Shown: piece after piece, positions 8,701 to 15,249 of the stretch
Layout: every line of letters begins with the position of its first letter
Numbering within the stretch: position 1 is the first letter of the stretch
NCBI GenBank assembly: GCA_913053845.1
Contig: CAJXGD010000019.1
Coordinates: forward strand, 1 to 39,184
Direction: 5' to 3'
DNA length: 39,184 nucleotides
From: an uncultured bacterium
GTDB taxonomy: Bacteria; Bipolaricaulota; Bipolaricaulia; RBG-16-55-9; DRJF01
The notes under the pieces: generated by a model
The model's input: the letters and a program-made list of their open reading frames with translations, nothing else
Told to the model about the DNA's origin: nothing
The model's database searches: none
Made by a program: the position numbers and the translations under genes

Positions 8701-8970
8701 AAGAGCGTCAAGGCGCAAGCGCTGGGCAACGGAGCCACGCAGTTTGTGGTCTCCGGCTCGAGCGTGGCCGGCTTGTCGGTGCGGGTCTACGATCTATCCG
8801 GGACGGCGGTCTTTGCGAAGACCACCTCCGGCACGACGCTGACCTTCCGCGGACTGGGGACCGACGGGCGACTGTTGGCCAATGGGGTCTATCTGTACGT
8901 GGTGACCGTCAAGGGCATCAACGGACAGAGCGCGACCACCCAGGTCAAGAAGCTGGTCGTCCTGCGCTGA
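5770..8970 (+). CDS. Large secreted surface protein, paralogue 2 with inserted tandem beta-sandwich repeats
   Basis: 1066 aa from the GTG at 5770, chosen because GGGGGAGG (5755-5762) precedes it and the signal peptide (MRLNKSFFYLSVMALSLIAL, cleavage near GYA-ADF) then begins at residue 1. The frame is open back to 5626 but that extension lacks support. It matches the upstream protein over the N-terminal about 190 residues, again from about residue 507, over the EF-hand-like loop (D893, DANGNGIIDDAE) and over the FlgD-like end (about 972-1066). Residues about 195-505 are an insertion absent from paralogue 1, with two related domains starting VTVNDPNRNVNP and VTVTDPDQNTNP, both containing ETG...G(I/V)F and YxDPxNxAD motifs. 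The Ig-like domain of paralogue 1 is missing. Secreted surface protein; function unknown. Confidence 0.85.
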   Translation: MRLNKSFFYLSVMALSLIALPLVVGVTGYAADFTLPGNPIAPTACRQDAVVSTDQFTTTGIPQVRTVQPNEQVVAGAWVLADGRVPETSVSAARNCPLTAVGRAFDNYPTNVIGLRVNTSIGNAKDMDLQELDFYWDVNMNGHLDPGLDLLMQVHQESDLTARLDNENQGIVWYNGPESPLFVLGDVQPLNLGVNPVCTIAAVQQVQQTRGTNSRTLFTNATGGPVGAFLVAGPMFVTVNDPNRNVNPAAPDTVTVAITTSPGGVPTLTTVTLIETGNNTGIFVNPAAPALSVAGLLAGGTITATYIDPTNPADTSSTTATVTAIPGGATTAAITNVTTPTTTTVSTTQLTNRDGVPVTRIPVGVVVPNTIDPLEVVIPPATTNAVTTGLFVTVTDPDQNTNPALAESVVVQLTFTGGPATVPLTLTETGPNSGVFRNLAPLAVAGFVNAGGASITATYTDPSNAADVSSATSSTAGTNGVQLVAGVGSLGTQVATQATVLAIPARAIPCAVGILAVVKVGPNPKTGADFALQLQAKAADVPGAFRNSASGGAGGPSLASAISSAFAPSENPQASNILLVATGGHASSTETPVANISNGTGNVETDVTTLNFSNLKTRFRADPIKPGERDAIDIAVALCDGSAEANNQVTFLPPIAGAPPSIAGGLAALPCIASRGTDGLNTGINGATLIFSGPGAKYIRNVRLWADTVGNTYAAKGGGDGILFQPGEQIQQVTARFNPATGEAIAVFGRHQEQILSSTSGLPLIAVDPLCAGVLPGSALTANGALRCAASPTVVNPNPEILVFTSDIGQDAIGSQVDVRLGLEVGDDTAQTGRGICRTRTLPVKLAANCGSNLLTLGPETSSFEIVGPTASTPTTPPPTTTPAVKTIAQVIDANGNGIIDDAEMIAAVGYWTNGTVVPGTGGKTISDQEILKLAALWTTGGPIGTTTASSASGLSEQASVSPLTINVAGSVQVLAVKSVKAQALGNGATQFVVSGSSVAGLSVRVYDLSGTAVFAKTTSGTTLTFRGLGTDGRLLANGVYLYVVTVKGINGQSATTQVKKLVVLR

Positions 8971-8986
8971 AACTGAACGAGACAAC

Positions 8987-9014
8987 GTAGGGGCGACCGG
9001 CCGGTCGCCCCTAC
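8987..9014. repeat. 28-bp perfect palindrome
   Basis: GTAGGGGCGACCGG is followed immediately by its exact reverse complement CCGGTCGCCCCTAC. The outer GTAGGGGC/GCCCCTAC matches the ends of the dispersed repeat at 2122 and 39004, so this may be a minimal member of the same family. Confidence 0.85.
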
Positions 9015-9034
9015 CAACGAAACGGAAACGGAAG

Positions 9035-9068
9035 CCCCCGAGGGAGGGATCCCTTGGGGGTTTTTCGT
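9035..9068 (+). terminator. Rho-independent terminator of the surface-protein genes
   Basis: CCCCCGAGGG (9035-9044) pairs with CCCTTGGGGG (9051-9060) around a 6-nt loop, one G-T pair, followed by TTTTTCGTTT. It lies 65 nt after the stop of paralogue 2. Confidence 0.85.
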
Positions 9069-9114
9069 TTGTGGAGGACACCGGGAAAGCCGGGAAATGG
9101 CGTCGAGGAACAAT

Positions 9115-9235
9115 GCCGGGAAATGAATTTCCCGGCTACGCAACATCAGGGAAACCCTCTTACGAGGGTTCACGGCCTGGAACCCCGTCAGGGGTTTTGT
9201 GCCTCACCGTAGCCGGGGATTTCAATCCCCGGTGT
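9115..9235. repeat. Cluster of four short hairpins between the terminator and hepT
   Basis: Successive inverted repeats are: GCCGGGAAAT-GA-ATTTCCCGGC (9115-9136); AACCCTC-TTAC-GAGGGTT (about 9154-9171); AACCCC-GTC-AGGGGTT (about 9181-9196); and CCGGGGATT-TC-AATCCCCGG (9213-9232). The last overlaps the 3' end of hepT and could end its transcript or be a repeat remnant. Nothing coding is seen here. Confidence 0.65.
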
Positions 9236-9659
9236 TAAACTCACCGCCCTGGAACTGAAGAACGATCGTTTGGGCGAACTTGACCAACTCGTTCAGATGG
9301 TGCTCGATGACCTCGATCATCAATGCCAGATCGAGTTCGGTATATTCATGCACCAGCACATTGCGAAGCCCCACCATGGCTTTGAGCTGCCGGCCCAGCT
9401 CCCGGTCAATGATGCCGGCCTCGACCAGTAATCTGAAACTGTCCGCGCTGTCTTTGGGTAAGCCTAGTTTTTGCTTACGGATGGTCAAATTAGCTAGATC
9501 AATGCACAGTTGACAAACCCGTTGCAGATTGGCAGCAATGGCATCTTGTTTGAGGTAATCCTGCTCGAAAGCCAACTCACTGGGCAGGGCGTAATAGCTA
9601 GCTATTTGCTGAATGCAGCGTTCGATGCTATCTTTCTTGCTCAATGCCACATCAAGCAT
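9222..9659 (-). CDS. hepT: HepT-like toxin (HEPN-domain RNase)
   Basis: A 145-aa all-helical protein. The start at 9659 (MLDVALSKKDSIERCIQQ) is preferred because it overlaps the stop of the upstream antitoxin gene by 8 nt; a longer frame to 9722 adds an unlikely 21 residues. R99-x4-H104-x-Y106 (RNVLVHEY) is the exact RX4HXY HEPN motif. In characterised MntA-HepT pairs this is the RNase active site, and its Tyr is AMPylated by the partner. It probably cleaves RNA when not neutralised. It is translationally coupled to mntA. Base composition is poorer in G+C than the flanking proteasome operon, consistent with a mobile module. Confidence 0.88.
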   Translation of the reverse strand: MLDVALSKKDSIERCIQQIASYYALPSELAFEQDYLKQDAIAANLQRVCQLCIDLANLTIRKQKLGLPKDSADSFRLLVEAGIIDRELGRQLKAMVGLRNVLVHEYTELDLALMIEVIEHHLNELVKFAQTIVLQFQGGEFNTGD

Positions 9660-9960
9660 GACGAAATCTCCCACTGTTGACCGCATCTCGAATGATATCC
9701 CGGCGAAAGACCGTGTCCACACTGCGGATATTGATCAGATCCACCTGGGCTACGCCGGCCTGCTCGGCGATGTGGGCGGCAAGCGCCAACCATTCCCAGG
9801 GAGCTACCAGCTTGGCCGGTTTAACCGGCAACAACAGGGCCAGATCCAGGTCGCTGTCCGGCCACTGCTCATCCGTACCCCAGGAACCGAATAGATAAAC
9901 AGCCTGAGTTTCAGGATACTCTGCCAGTATAGGCCGAATGATAGACTGATAGTGGCTCAT
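9652..9960 (-). CDS. mntA: MntA-like minimal nucleotidyltransferase antitoxin
   Basis: A 102-aa protein with the nucleotidyltransferase signature GSX10DXD, intact as G25-S26 (YLFGSWGT) through D37-L-D39 (PDSDLDLALL). Members of this family neutralise HepT by transferring AMP to the Tyr of its RX4HXY motif. Encoded first in a two-gene operon with the toxin second, the usual order for this system. A good promoter lies just upstream on the minus strand. Confidence 0.88.
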   Translation of the reverse strand: MSHYQSIIRPILAEYPETQAVYLFGSWGTDEQWPDSDLDLALLLPVKPAKLVAPWEWLALAAHIAEQAGVAQVDLINIRSVDTVFRRDIIRDAVNSGRFRHA

Positions 9961-9990
9961 AGCGTCACTCCCAGAGGTTTAGCCCGCGAC

Positions 9991-10020
9991 AGTCTAACAG
10001 CTAATCTCTCCCCGTGTCAA
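9991..10020 (-). promoter_or_regulatory. Promoter of the mntA-hepT operon
   Basis: On the minus strand TTGACA (10020-10015) is followed after 18 nt by TAGACT (9996-9991), about 30 nt before the mntA start. The -35 is perfect and the -10 matches at 4 of 6. Confidence 0.55.
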
Positions 10021-10115
10021 AGCAGCAGCCGACCCTCTCCTGCTGCCTTGCATCTGCCACCCTTGCCGGTTAACGTTGGGAGAGCTATCGTCATGTAGGC
10101 AAGGGGTGAAACCTA

Positions 10116-11849
10116 ATGGCCGACCGCAAAAAACGATCCCGATTGAATCCCGGCGAGGAAAGGCAGCGCCCTGCAGGTGGGCCCGCAGGCGAGGGCCCTC
10201 GCTTCGAGACCCAGGTGCGGGCCTTGGCCTTGGTGGAAGAGCTGCTGATGCAAACTTCGCAAAGCGATCCCAATTACAGCCTGTTAGAGCTGTTGCATCA
10301 TCAATTGCGCGTGGATGAGCACCAGCTGCATGAGGCCCAGCAGGCCCTCTCCCAGTTCGAAGAGGTCTACAAAAAGCTAACCTCACCGGCCAATCGCATC
10401 GCCACCTATCTGGACTCGCCTGCCGAGGGCATCGCCTATCTCTCCGTCGGCGAGGCGGAATACTATGCCAACGTGGATCCCAACCTGAAGCTCAACCAGC
10501 TGCAAATCGGCACCAGGGTCAAGGTCAACGAGGCCTTCGTGGTGATCGGCGACCTGGGCTACTCTCCCGAAGGGCCGGTGGTCAAAGTCGCCGAAGTGCT
10601 GCCCGACGGGCGGCTGCGCATCGGCGGTGACCTGCCCACCGGCGCCGGTCGCATCGTGATACGCTCGTCCCGGTTGCATGACCAGAGGCTCAAAGCCGGC
10701 GATGAGGTGCGGCTGGAGCCCTCCTTCAAGGTGGCCATCGAGCGCTTCGCCAAGGCCGAGCTCCAGGAGCATTTCTTGCAGGAGATCCCTGAGCTGCCCT
10801 GGAGCAAGGTCGGCGGCCAGGAGGAAGCGATCAAGCTGATTCGTGACACCATCGAGCACCCGCTGCTCTACCCCGATCTCTACCGCCGCTTTGAGAAGCG
10901 CCATCTGAAGGGCATCCTGCTCTATGGGCCACCCGGATGCGGCAAGACGCATATCGCCAAGGCAACCGCCTATAATCTGACTAAGTCCTATCGCAAGCGC
11001 ACCGGGCGCGACGTGCGCGAGTATTTCATGTTTATTAACGGGCCGCAACTGCTCAACATGTGGCTGGGCGAGACCGAGCGGCTGGTGCGTGATATCTTCA
11101 CCCAGGCCCGCGAACGGGCCAAAGAGGGTCATCTGGTCTTTCTCTTCATCGACGAGGCCGACTCGCTGTTGCGCACGCGCAGCTCCGGCCGCTATCTGAA
11201 CATCGCCAACACGGTGGTGCCCCAGTTCTCGGCCGAGATGGACGGACTTGTCGGCCTGGAGAATGTGGTGGTGCTGCTCACCAGCAACCGGCCCGATTAT
11301 ATTGACCCGGCAATCCTGCGCCCCGAACGGATAGACCGCAAGATCAAGATTGGCCGCCCCAATCACCAGGCGACCGCCGATATCTTTGGAATTTACTTGC
11401 ACAAAAGAATTCCGCTCGATCCAGCTTGGGTGACCGAGCAAGATGGCGATGAGCCACGCGCCCGCCGGCAGTTGATCGAGCGGGCCACAGACTTCCTCTT
11501 TCGCCGGGAGCCGGAGACCGCCTTCCTCGACGTGCACCTGCGCAGCGGGCGGCGCGAGACGCTCCATTGGAGAAACCTGGTCTCTGGCGCGCTGATCATG
11601 TCTGCGGTCGAGCGGGCCAAAGAGCTCGCCATCCAGCGGGCCATCGAGACCCAGGACGAGGATACCGGCATCAGCCCGGAGGATCTGGAGCGGGCGATCC
11701 GCGCCGAGTACAAAGAGAACGAGATCTTCCCCAAGAACGATCAGATGGAAGACTGGCTCAAGTTGCTCGACTATGAGCCGGAAAACGTCGTTGAGGTCAA
11801 GCCGGCTCAGGGCCGTGCCGCGGAGCGCACGGTCAAATCGGTCATTTAA
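10116..11849 (+). CDS. mpa: Proteasome-associated AAA ATPase (Mpa/ARC family)
   Basis: A 577-aa ATPase expected to form a hexameric ring that unfolds tagged proteins and feeds them to the 20S core. ATG at 10116 with AAGGGGTG upstream. About residues 45-95 form an N-terminal coiled coil (LHHQLRVDEHQLHEAQQALSQ), the part that binds Pup in characterised homologues. About 95-210 are the OB-fold region and 225-480 the AAA module. It has Walker A GPPGCGKT (K277), Walker B LFIDEAD (D346, E347) and an arginine-finger region RPERIDRKIKIGRP. It is first in the operon, 18 nt before the Dop gene. Oddity: the protein ends TVKSVI, without the C-terminal GQYL tail that docks actinobacterial Mpa onto the core. 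Confidence 0.93.
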   Translation: MADRKKRSRLNPGEERQRPAGGPAGEGPRFETQVRALALVEELLMQTSQSDPNYSLLELLHHQLRVDEHQLHEAQQALSQFEEVYKKLTSPANRIATYLDSPAEGIAYLSVGEAEYYANVDPNLKLNQLQIGTRVKVNEAFVVIGDLGYSPEGPVVKVAEVLPDGRLRIGGDLPTGAGRIVIRSSRLHDQRLKAGDEVRLEPSFKVAIERFAKAELQEHFLQEIPELPWSKVGGQEEAIKLIRDTIEHPLLYPDLYRRFEKRHLKGILLYGPPGCGKTHIAKATAYNLTKSYRKRTGRDVREYFMFINGPQLLNMWLGETERLVRDIFTQARERAKEGHLVFLFIDEADSLLRTRSSGRYLNIANTVVPQFSAEMDGLVGLENVVVLLTSNRPDYIDPAILRPERIDRKIKIGRPNHQATADIFGIYLHKRIPLDPAWVTEQDGDEPRARRQLIERATDFLFRREPETAFLDVHLRSGRRETLHWRNLVSGALIMSAVERAKELAIQRAIETQDEDTGISPEDLERAIRAEYKENEIFPKNDQMEDWLKLLDYEPENVVEVKPAQGRAAERTVKSVI

Positions 11850-11867
11850 CGCCGCCAAGGAGGCGCC

Positions 11868-13388
11868 GTGGATCGTTTGATGGGCACCGAGAGCGAATAT
11901 GGCCTCGCTATTGAGCAGACCGAGCCGGGCGAGCTGCCTGAGGAGGCGCGGCGGCTGATCGCCGCCTATCCCGACACCTGCTCCGGCAACTGGGACTATG
12001 GGGCCGAGAGCCCGCTGCGCGACCTGCGCGGCTTCCGCGCCCCGCCGATGAGCTCCGACCCCCGCGACGCCCGCTATGACCGCCCGGCCCGGCGGGCCCT
12101 CTCCCCTGCCGAAGAGCATCAGGACCGGCTGCTGCCCAATGGCGCGCGGCTCTACCATGATCATGGCCATCCGGAGTACTCCACGCCGGAATGCCGCTCG
12201 CTCTGGGAGCTGATCGCCCAGGAGCGGGCCGGAGAACGGATAGTCTGGCACTGTGCCCAGGCTTATGCTCGTGCAACCGGACGAACGGTCGTGATCTATA
12301 AAAACAACACCGACTTTCATGGCATGAGCTACGGCGCGCACGAGAACTATCTGCTCGGGCGCCGGCTGCCCTTTGAGCGCTTGAGCGCGGGGCTGATGCC
12401 GTTCCTAGTGACAAGAATGCTCTATGCCGGCGCGGGCAAGGTCGGCCTGGAAGAGGAGTCTGGCACCACCGCTCAGGTTGATTACCAGCTCTCGCAGCGG
12501 GCCGATTTCTTCAGCGAGCCGGTGGGCATCGGCACCCTCTATCACCGGCCGCTGATCAACACCCGCGACGAGCCCCATGCCAACGCCCGGCGCTACCGTC
12601 GCCTGCACCTGATCGTCGGCGACGCCAACCTGAGCGACTATGCCCTGGCCTTGAAATTGGGCAGCACCGCTCTGGTGTTGGGCGTGCTGGAGGCCGGCTA
12701 CGCCCCGCCGGTAGTGCTGCAGGATCCGATAGCCTCCCTGCAGACGCTCTCGCGGGCGAAGTGGGACGCGCCAAACCGCTGGCTGCTCACCGAGGAGTCG
12801 GGCGAAAAGATCTCGGCGCTCACCATCCAGCGGGCCTACCGCCTGGCCGCCTGGGAGCTATACGCCGGGCGCGATGAGGAGAGCGACTGGGTGCTGGCCG
12901 AATGGGCCAGAGTGCTTGATCTCTTGGAAGCCGGATCGTTCGAGCAGTTGGCCCAGCGGCTGGACTGGGCGGCCAAGCTGCGTCTGCTAGCTGAGTTCGT
13001 CGCCGCCGAGGGGCTGGATTGGCAGCGTGATCGGGAGCTGTTGCAGAGCCTGGACCTAGCCTACCATGAGCTCGATCCGGAGCGGGGACTGGCCCGAGGG
13101 CTGGAGCAGGAGGGCCGGCTGCGCCGGCTGGCCGACGAGGCAGCCATCGAGCGGGCGATCTCCCAGCCACCCGGCGATACGCGCGCCGCCCTGCGGGGAG
13201 AGTGCGTGCGGCGCTTCGCCGACCAGATCGAGTCGCTCTCCTGGGGGCAGGTGAGCCTGCGCAGCGACGGCAAGCGTGTTATACTTGACCTGAATGACCT
13301 GGTGGGCCGAGTAGACGGCCGGCTGCTGGCCGAGCGCCAGCAGCTCAGGCCGGAGGAGCTGGCCCAGCTGATCGCCGATACCCATTGA
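11868..13388 (+). CDS. dop: Dop-like depupylase/deamidase
   Basis: A 506-aa carboxylate-amine-ligase-fold enzyme. In the Pup pathway Dop deamidates the C-terminal Gln of the modifier to Glu and removes the modifier from substrates. GTG start at 11868 with AAGGAGG at 11857-11863. The N-terminal GTESEYGLAIEQ (E8, E10) binds Mg-ATP in homologues. D98 in LYHDHGHPEYSTPE matches the catalytic Asp. Residues about 40-85 match the position of the Dop-specific loop absent from PafA, which separates it from the ligase in the same operon. INTRDEPHAN and YRRLHLIVGDANLSD are conserved. Its TGA (13386-13388) ends 17 nt before the modifier's start. Dop is required here because the modifier ends in Gln. Confidence 0.92.
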   Translation: MDRLMGTESEYGLAIEQTEPGELPEEARRLIAAYPDTCSGNWDYGAESPLRDLRGFRAPPMSSDPRDARYDRPARRALSPAEEHQDRLLPNGARLYHDHGHPEYSTPECRSLWELIAQERAGERIVWHCAQAYARATGRTVVIYKNNTDFHGMSYGAHENYLLGRRLPFERLSAGLMPFLVTRMLYAGAGKVGLEEESGTTAQVDYQLSQRADFFSEPVGIGTLYHRPLINTRDEPHANARRYRRLHLIVGDANLSDYALALKLGSTALVLGVLEAGYAPPVVLQDPIASLQTLSRAKWDAPNRWLLTEESGEKISALTIQRAYRLAAWELYAGRDEESDWVLAEWARVLDLLEAGSFEQLAQRLDWAAKLRLLAEFVAAEGLDWQRDRELLQSLDLAYHELDPERGLARGLEQEGRLRRLADEAAIERAISQPPGDTRAALRGECVRRFADQIESLSWGQVSLRSDGKRVILDLNDLVGRVDGRLLAERQQLRPEELAQLIADTH

Positions 13389-13405
13389 AGAAGGAGGTGT
13401 CAGCA

Positions 13406-13582
13406 ATGCCGGAGCGAAAGCAGCACACGCCGGTCAAGGAGCCCCTGCGCAAGCCCTATGATGGCGATGAGGGTCCACACAACCCCGACGTGGAGAAGCC
13501 GGACACCCGCCGGCTCTTAGAGCGCATGAAGCGGGTAGACCCGCGCCAGGCGCGACGCTATCGCCAGCGCAGCGGCCAATGA
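13406..13582 (+). CDS. ubact: UBact/Pup-type prokaryotic ubiquitin-like modifier
   Basis: A 58-residue, charged, probably disordered protein. The ATG at 13406 is preferred over an in-frame TTG at 13385 because AAGGAGG (13391-13397) lies 8 nt upstream of it and the TTG overlaps the dop stop. The C-terminal half (LLERMKRVDP...RRYRQRSGQ) would form the helix that binds the ATPase coiled coil. The last residues are Ser-Gly-Gln rather than the Gly-Gly-Gln/Glu of actinobacterial Pup; this fits the UBact branch described in several Gram-negative phyla. The terminal Gln needs deamidation before ligation, consistent with the preceding dop. Its TGA overlaps the ATG of prcB (ATGA, 13579-13582). Confidence 0.9.
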   Translation: MPERKQHTPVKEPLRKPYDGDEGPHNPDVEKPDTRRLLERMKRVDPRQARRYRQRSGQ

Positions 13583-14403
13583 GCGTGCATGTCAAGGGGT
13601 CACAGATAGGTGCCCCAGGGGATTTTGCCCGCTTGCTGCGAGCGCGGCAGATCGCCGGGCCAGAGACGGCGCCTGGCCTGTCGGTCAACCGGGCCGGGAG
13701 TCTGAATATGGCGCAAGCGGCCCACGGCACCACGGTGATCGCCGTCAAGTTCAAGGGCGGGGTGCTCAACCTGGCCGACCGGCGGGCGACCTCAGGGGGC
13801 AACGCCATTCTCTATGACGAGGCGGAAAAGATCTTGACCCTCGATGATTCCACCCTGATCGCCATCGCCGGCTCCTATGCCCAAGCGATCGAGGCGGTGC
13901 GCTATCTGCAACATGCCTTCAAGTACTACGCGCGCTCCCAGCTCCAGCAGATGAGCCTGGAGGGCAAATTGGCCGAGGTCTCGCGGGTGCTGCGCGGTAC
14001 GCTGCCGAGCGTGCTGCAGGGGATAGGTGGCTTTTTGCCGCTGATCAGCGCCTATGACCGGCGCCAAGCGGCCGGGCGGATTTTCTTCTATGACATGATG
14101 GGTGCGCGCTTTGAGACGCACGAGTTCGGCGCGGCCGGCTCCGGCGCGGAGCGCATCCGCGGCGCTTTGGAGTACGCCGAGCGCCGCCAGGGGCCTTTTC
14201 ATGAGATGTCATTAGATAAAGCCCTGCGCGAGACGCTGCTGTTCCTGGAGATCGCCGCCCAGTTGGATGCGGCCACCGGAGGGCTGGGACGGGTGCTCCC
14301 GCTGGCCAAGACGGTCACTGCCGAGGGCGTAGCCGACGTCTCTGAAGCCAAGCTGCGCAGCCTGCAAGAGGGTGTGCTGAGCGCCACCGGGCGGAGCGGG
14401 TAG
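13579..14403 (+). CDS. prcB: Proteasome beta subunit PrcB
   Basis: A 274-aa catalytic subunit of the 20S core. The propeptide is 50 residues and ends HG; cleavage before T51 (HG-TTVIAVKFKGG) would expose the N-terminal Thr nucleophile. In mature numbering Asp17 (LADRRAT) is present, the catalytic Lys is at 34 instead of 33 because of a one-residue insertion (ILYDEAEK), GSG near 129 is conserved, and LDAATGG supplies the Asp166/Thr169 pair. It should therefore be active. Start ATG overlaps the modifier's stop by 4 nt, so translation is coupled. Threonine protease, cytoplasmic, self-compartmentalised with PrcA. Confidence 0.95.
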   Translation: MSVHVKGSQIGAPGDFARLLRARQIAGPETAPGLSVNRAGSLNMAQAAHGTTVIAVKFKGGVLNLADRRATSGGNAILYDEAEKILTLDDSTLIAIAGSYAQAIEAVRYLQHAFKYYARSQLQQMSLEGKLAEVSRVLRGTLPSVLQGIGGFLPLISAYDRRQAAGRIFFYDMMGARFETHEFGAAGSGAERIRGALEYAERRQGPFHEMSLDKALRETLLFLEIAAQLDAATGGLGRVLPLAKTVTAEGVADVSEAKLRSLQEGVLSATGRSG

Positions 14404-14405
14404 AG

Positions 14406-15239
14406 ATGGCCTACTCTCCCTACGATTGGCGGCAGACACTGCAAGAGAAGGCCGACTATGTCGAGGATCGCTTGCGGGGCGGCAGCCCGGTGATTGCGCT
14501 CAGTTGCCGCGAAGGGGTCTTGCTGCTCACCCTGCGCGGCACCCAACGCAAGCTCTACGAGCTCTACGAGCGGCTGGCCTTCGGCGGCTTGGGCAATCCC
14601 TCCGATCTGGAGACCATCCGTCAGACGGCGATTGACTTCTGCCATGCGGAGGGCTTTCAGCGCAGCCCGGAGGACGTCTCGATCCAACGGGTGGTAGGCT
14701 TCGCGCTCAGCCCGGTGCTCAAGCGGGGCTTCGCCGATCCGCTGCGCGCGCCGCTGGTGCTGCGCGGCCTCTTCGCCCAGGTGGGCGAGCAGGCCACAGA
14801 TGATCTCTTCTATAAACTGAATTACGACGGCGAGTTCAGCCTGCAAAGTCGCTACGCCGGCCTGGCCGGCGCGGCCGCGGCCGAAAGACAACTGGAAGAA
14901 ACGCTCAGCGAGCGACTGGGCGCAGCCAAAAGCCTCCGCCGCGCGCCCGGTTGGCAGAAGGCGCTGCCACCTGCCCTGCGGGCCTGGGCGGTAGCCCGTT
15001 GGCAGGCAAGGCAGGAGATGGAAAACTCCGAGTCCGATGAAAACTCCGCCGGCGATCAGGCCAGCGCAGAGACACTGCGACAGCCCTCGGAGCGGGAGTG
15101 CGAGCGCCTCCTGGCGGCCGAGCTGGAAAAAGGGTCGCTGGAGGCGGCGCTGCTGGAGCGCGAGACGGCGCGGGCGCAGCGCTTTCGCCTCTTGAGCGAG
15201 CAGGAGTTGGCCCCCTTGCTGCCAACTCAGCAGGGGTAG
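14406..15239 (+). CDS. prcA: Proteasome alpha subunit PrcA
   Basis: A 277-aa non-catalytic outer-ring subunit that gates entry to the PrcB chamber and binds the ATPase. The N-terminus MAYSPYDWRQTLQEKADYV matches the gate plus helix H0 of bacterial alpha subunits. GVLLLTLRGTQRKLYELYERLAFGG aligns with the first strands, but there is no N-terminal Thr nucleophile, as expected for alpha. The C-terminal about 60 residues are a charged helical extension (from ARWQARQEMENSESDEN). ATG at 14406 is 2 nt after the prcB stop. Confidence 0.92.
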   Translation: MAYSPYDWRQTLQEKADYVEDRLRGGSPVIALSCREGVLLLTLRGTQRKLYELYERLAFGGLGNPSDLETIRQTAIDFCHAEGFQRSPEDVSIQRVVGFALSPVLKRGFADPLRAPLVLRGLFAQVGEQATDDLFYKLNYDGEFSLQSRYAGLAGAAAAERQLEETLSERLGAAKSLRRAPGWQKALPPALRAWAVARWQARQEMENSESDENSAGDQASAETLRQPSERECERLLAAELEKGSLEAALLERETARAQRFRLLSEQELAPLLPTQQG

Positions 15240-15249
15240 GCCGGAAGAG

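Noticed and set aside
8987..9235. CRISPR-like array
   Set aside because: The palindromes differ from one another and are not regularly spaced; no cas genes are present.
10383..12341. 652-codon open frame on the minus strand across mpa and dop
   Set aside because: It is antisense to two genes with intact catalytic motifs, has no RBS, and its composition is that of a G+C-rich third-position shadow.
13385..13405. TTG start adding seven residues to the UBact modifier
   Set aside because: The TTG overlaps the dop stop and the extension encodes the RBS of the ATG at 13406.
13579..13731. Inactive beta subunit because of the shifted catalytic Lys
   Set aside because: The Lys moves by one position through a single-residue insertion in a loop; T1, D17, GSG and the D/T pair are all present, so activity is expected.
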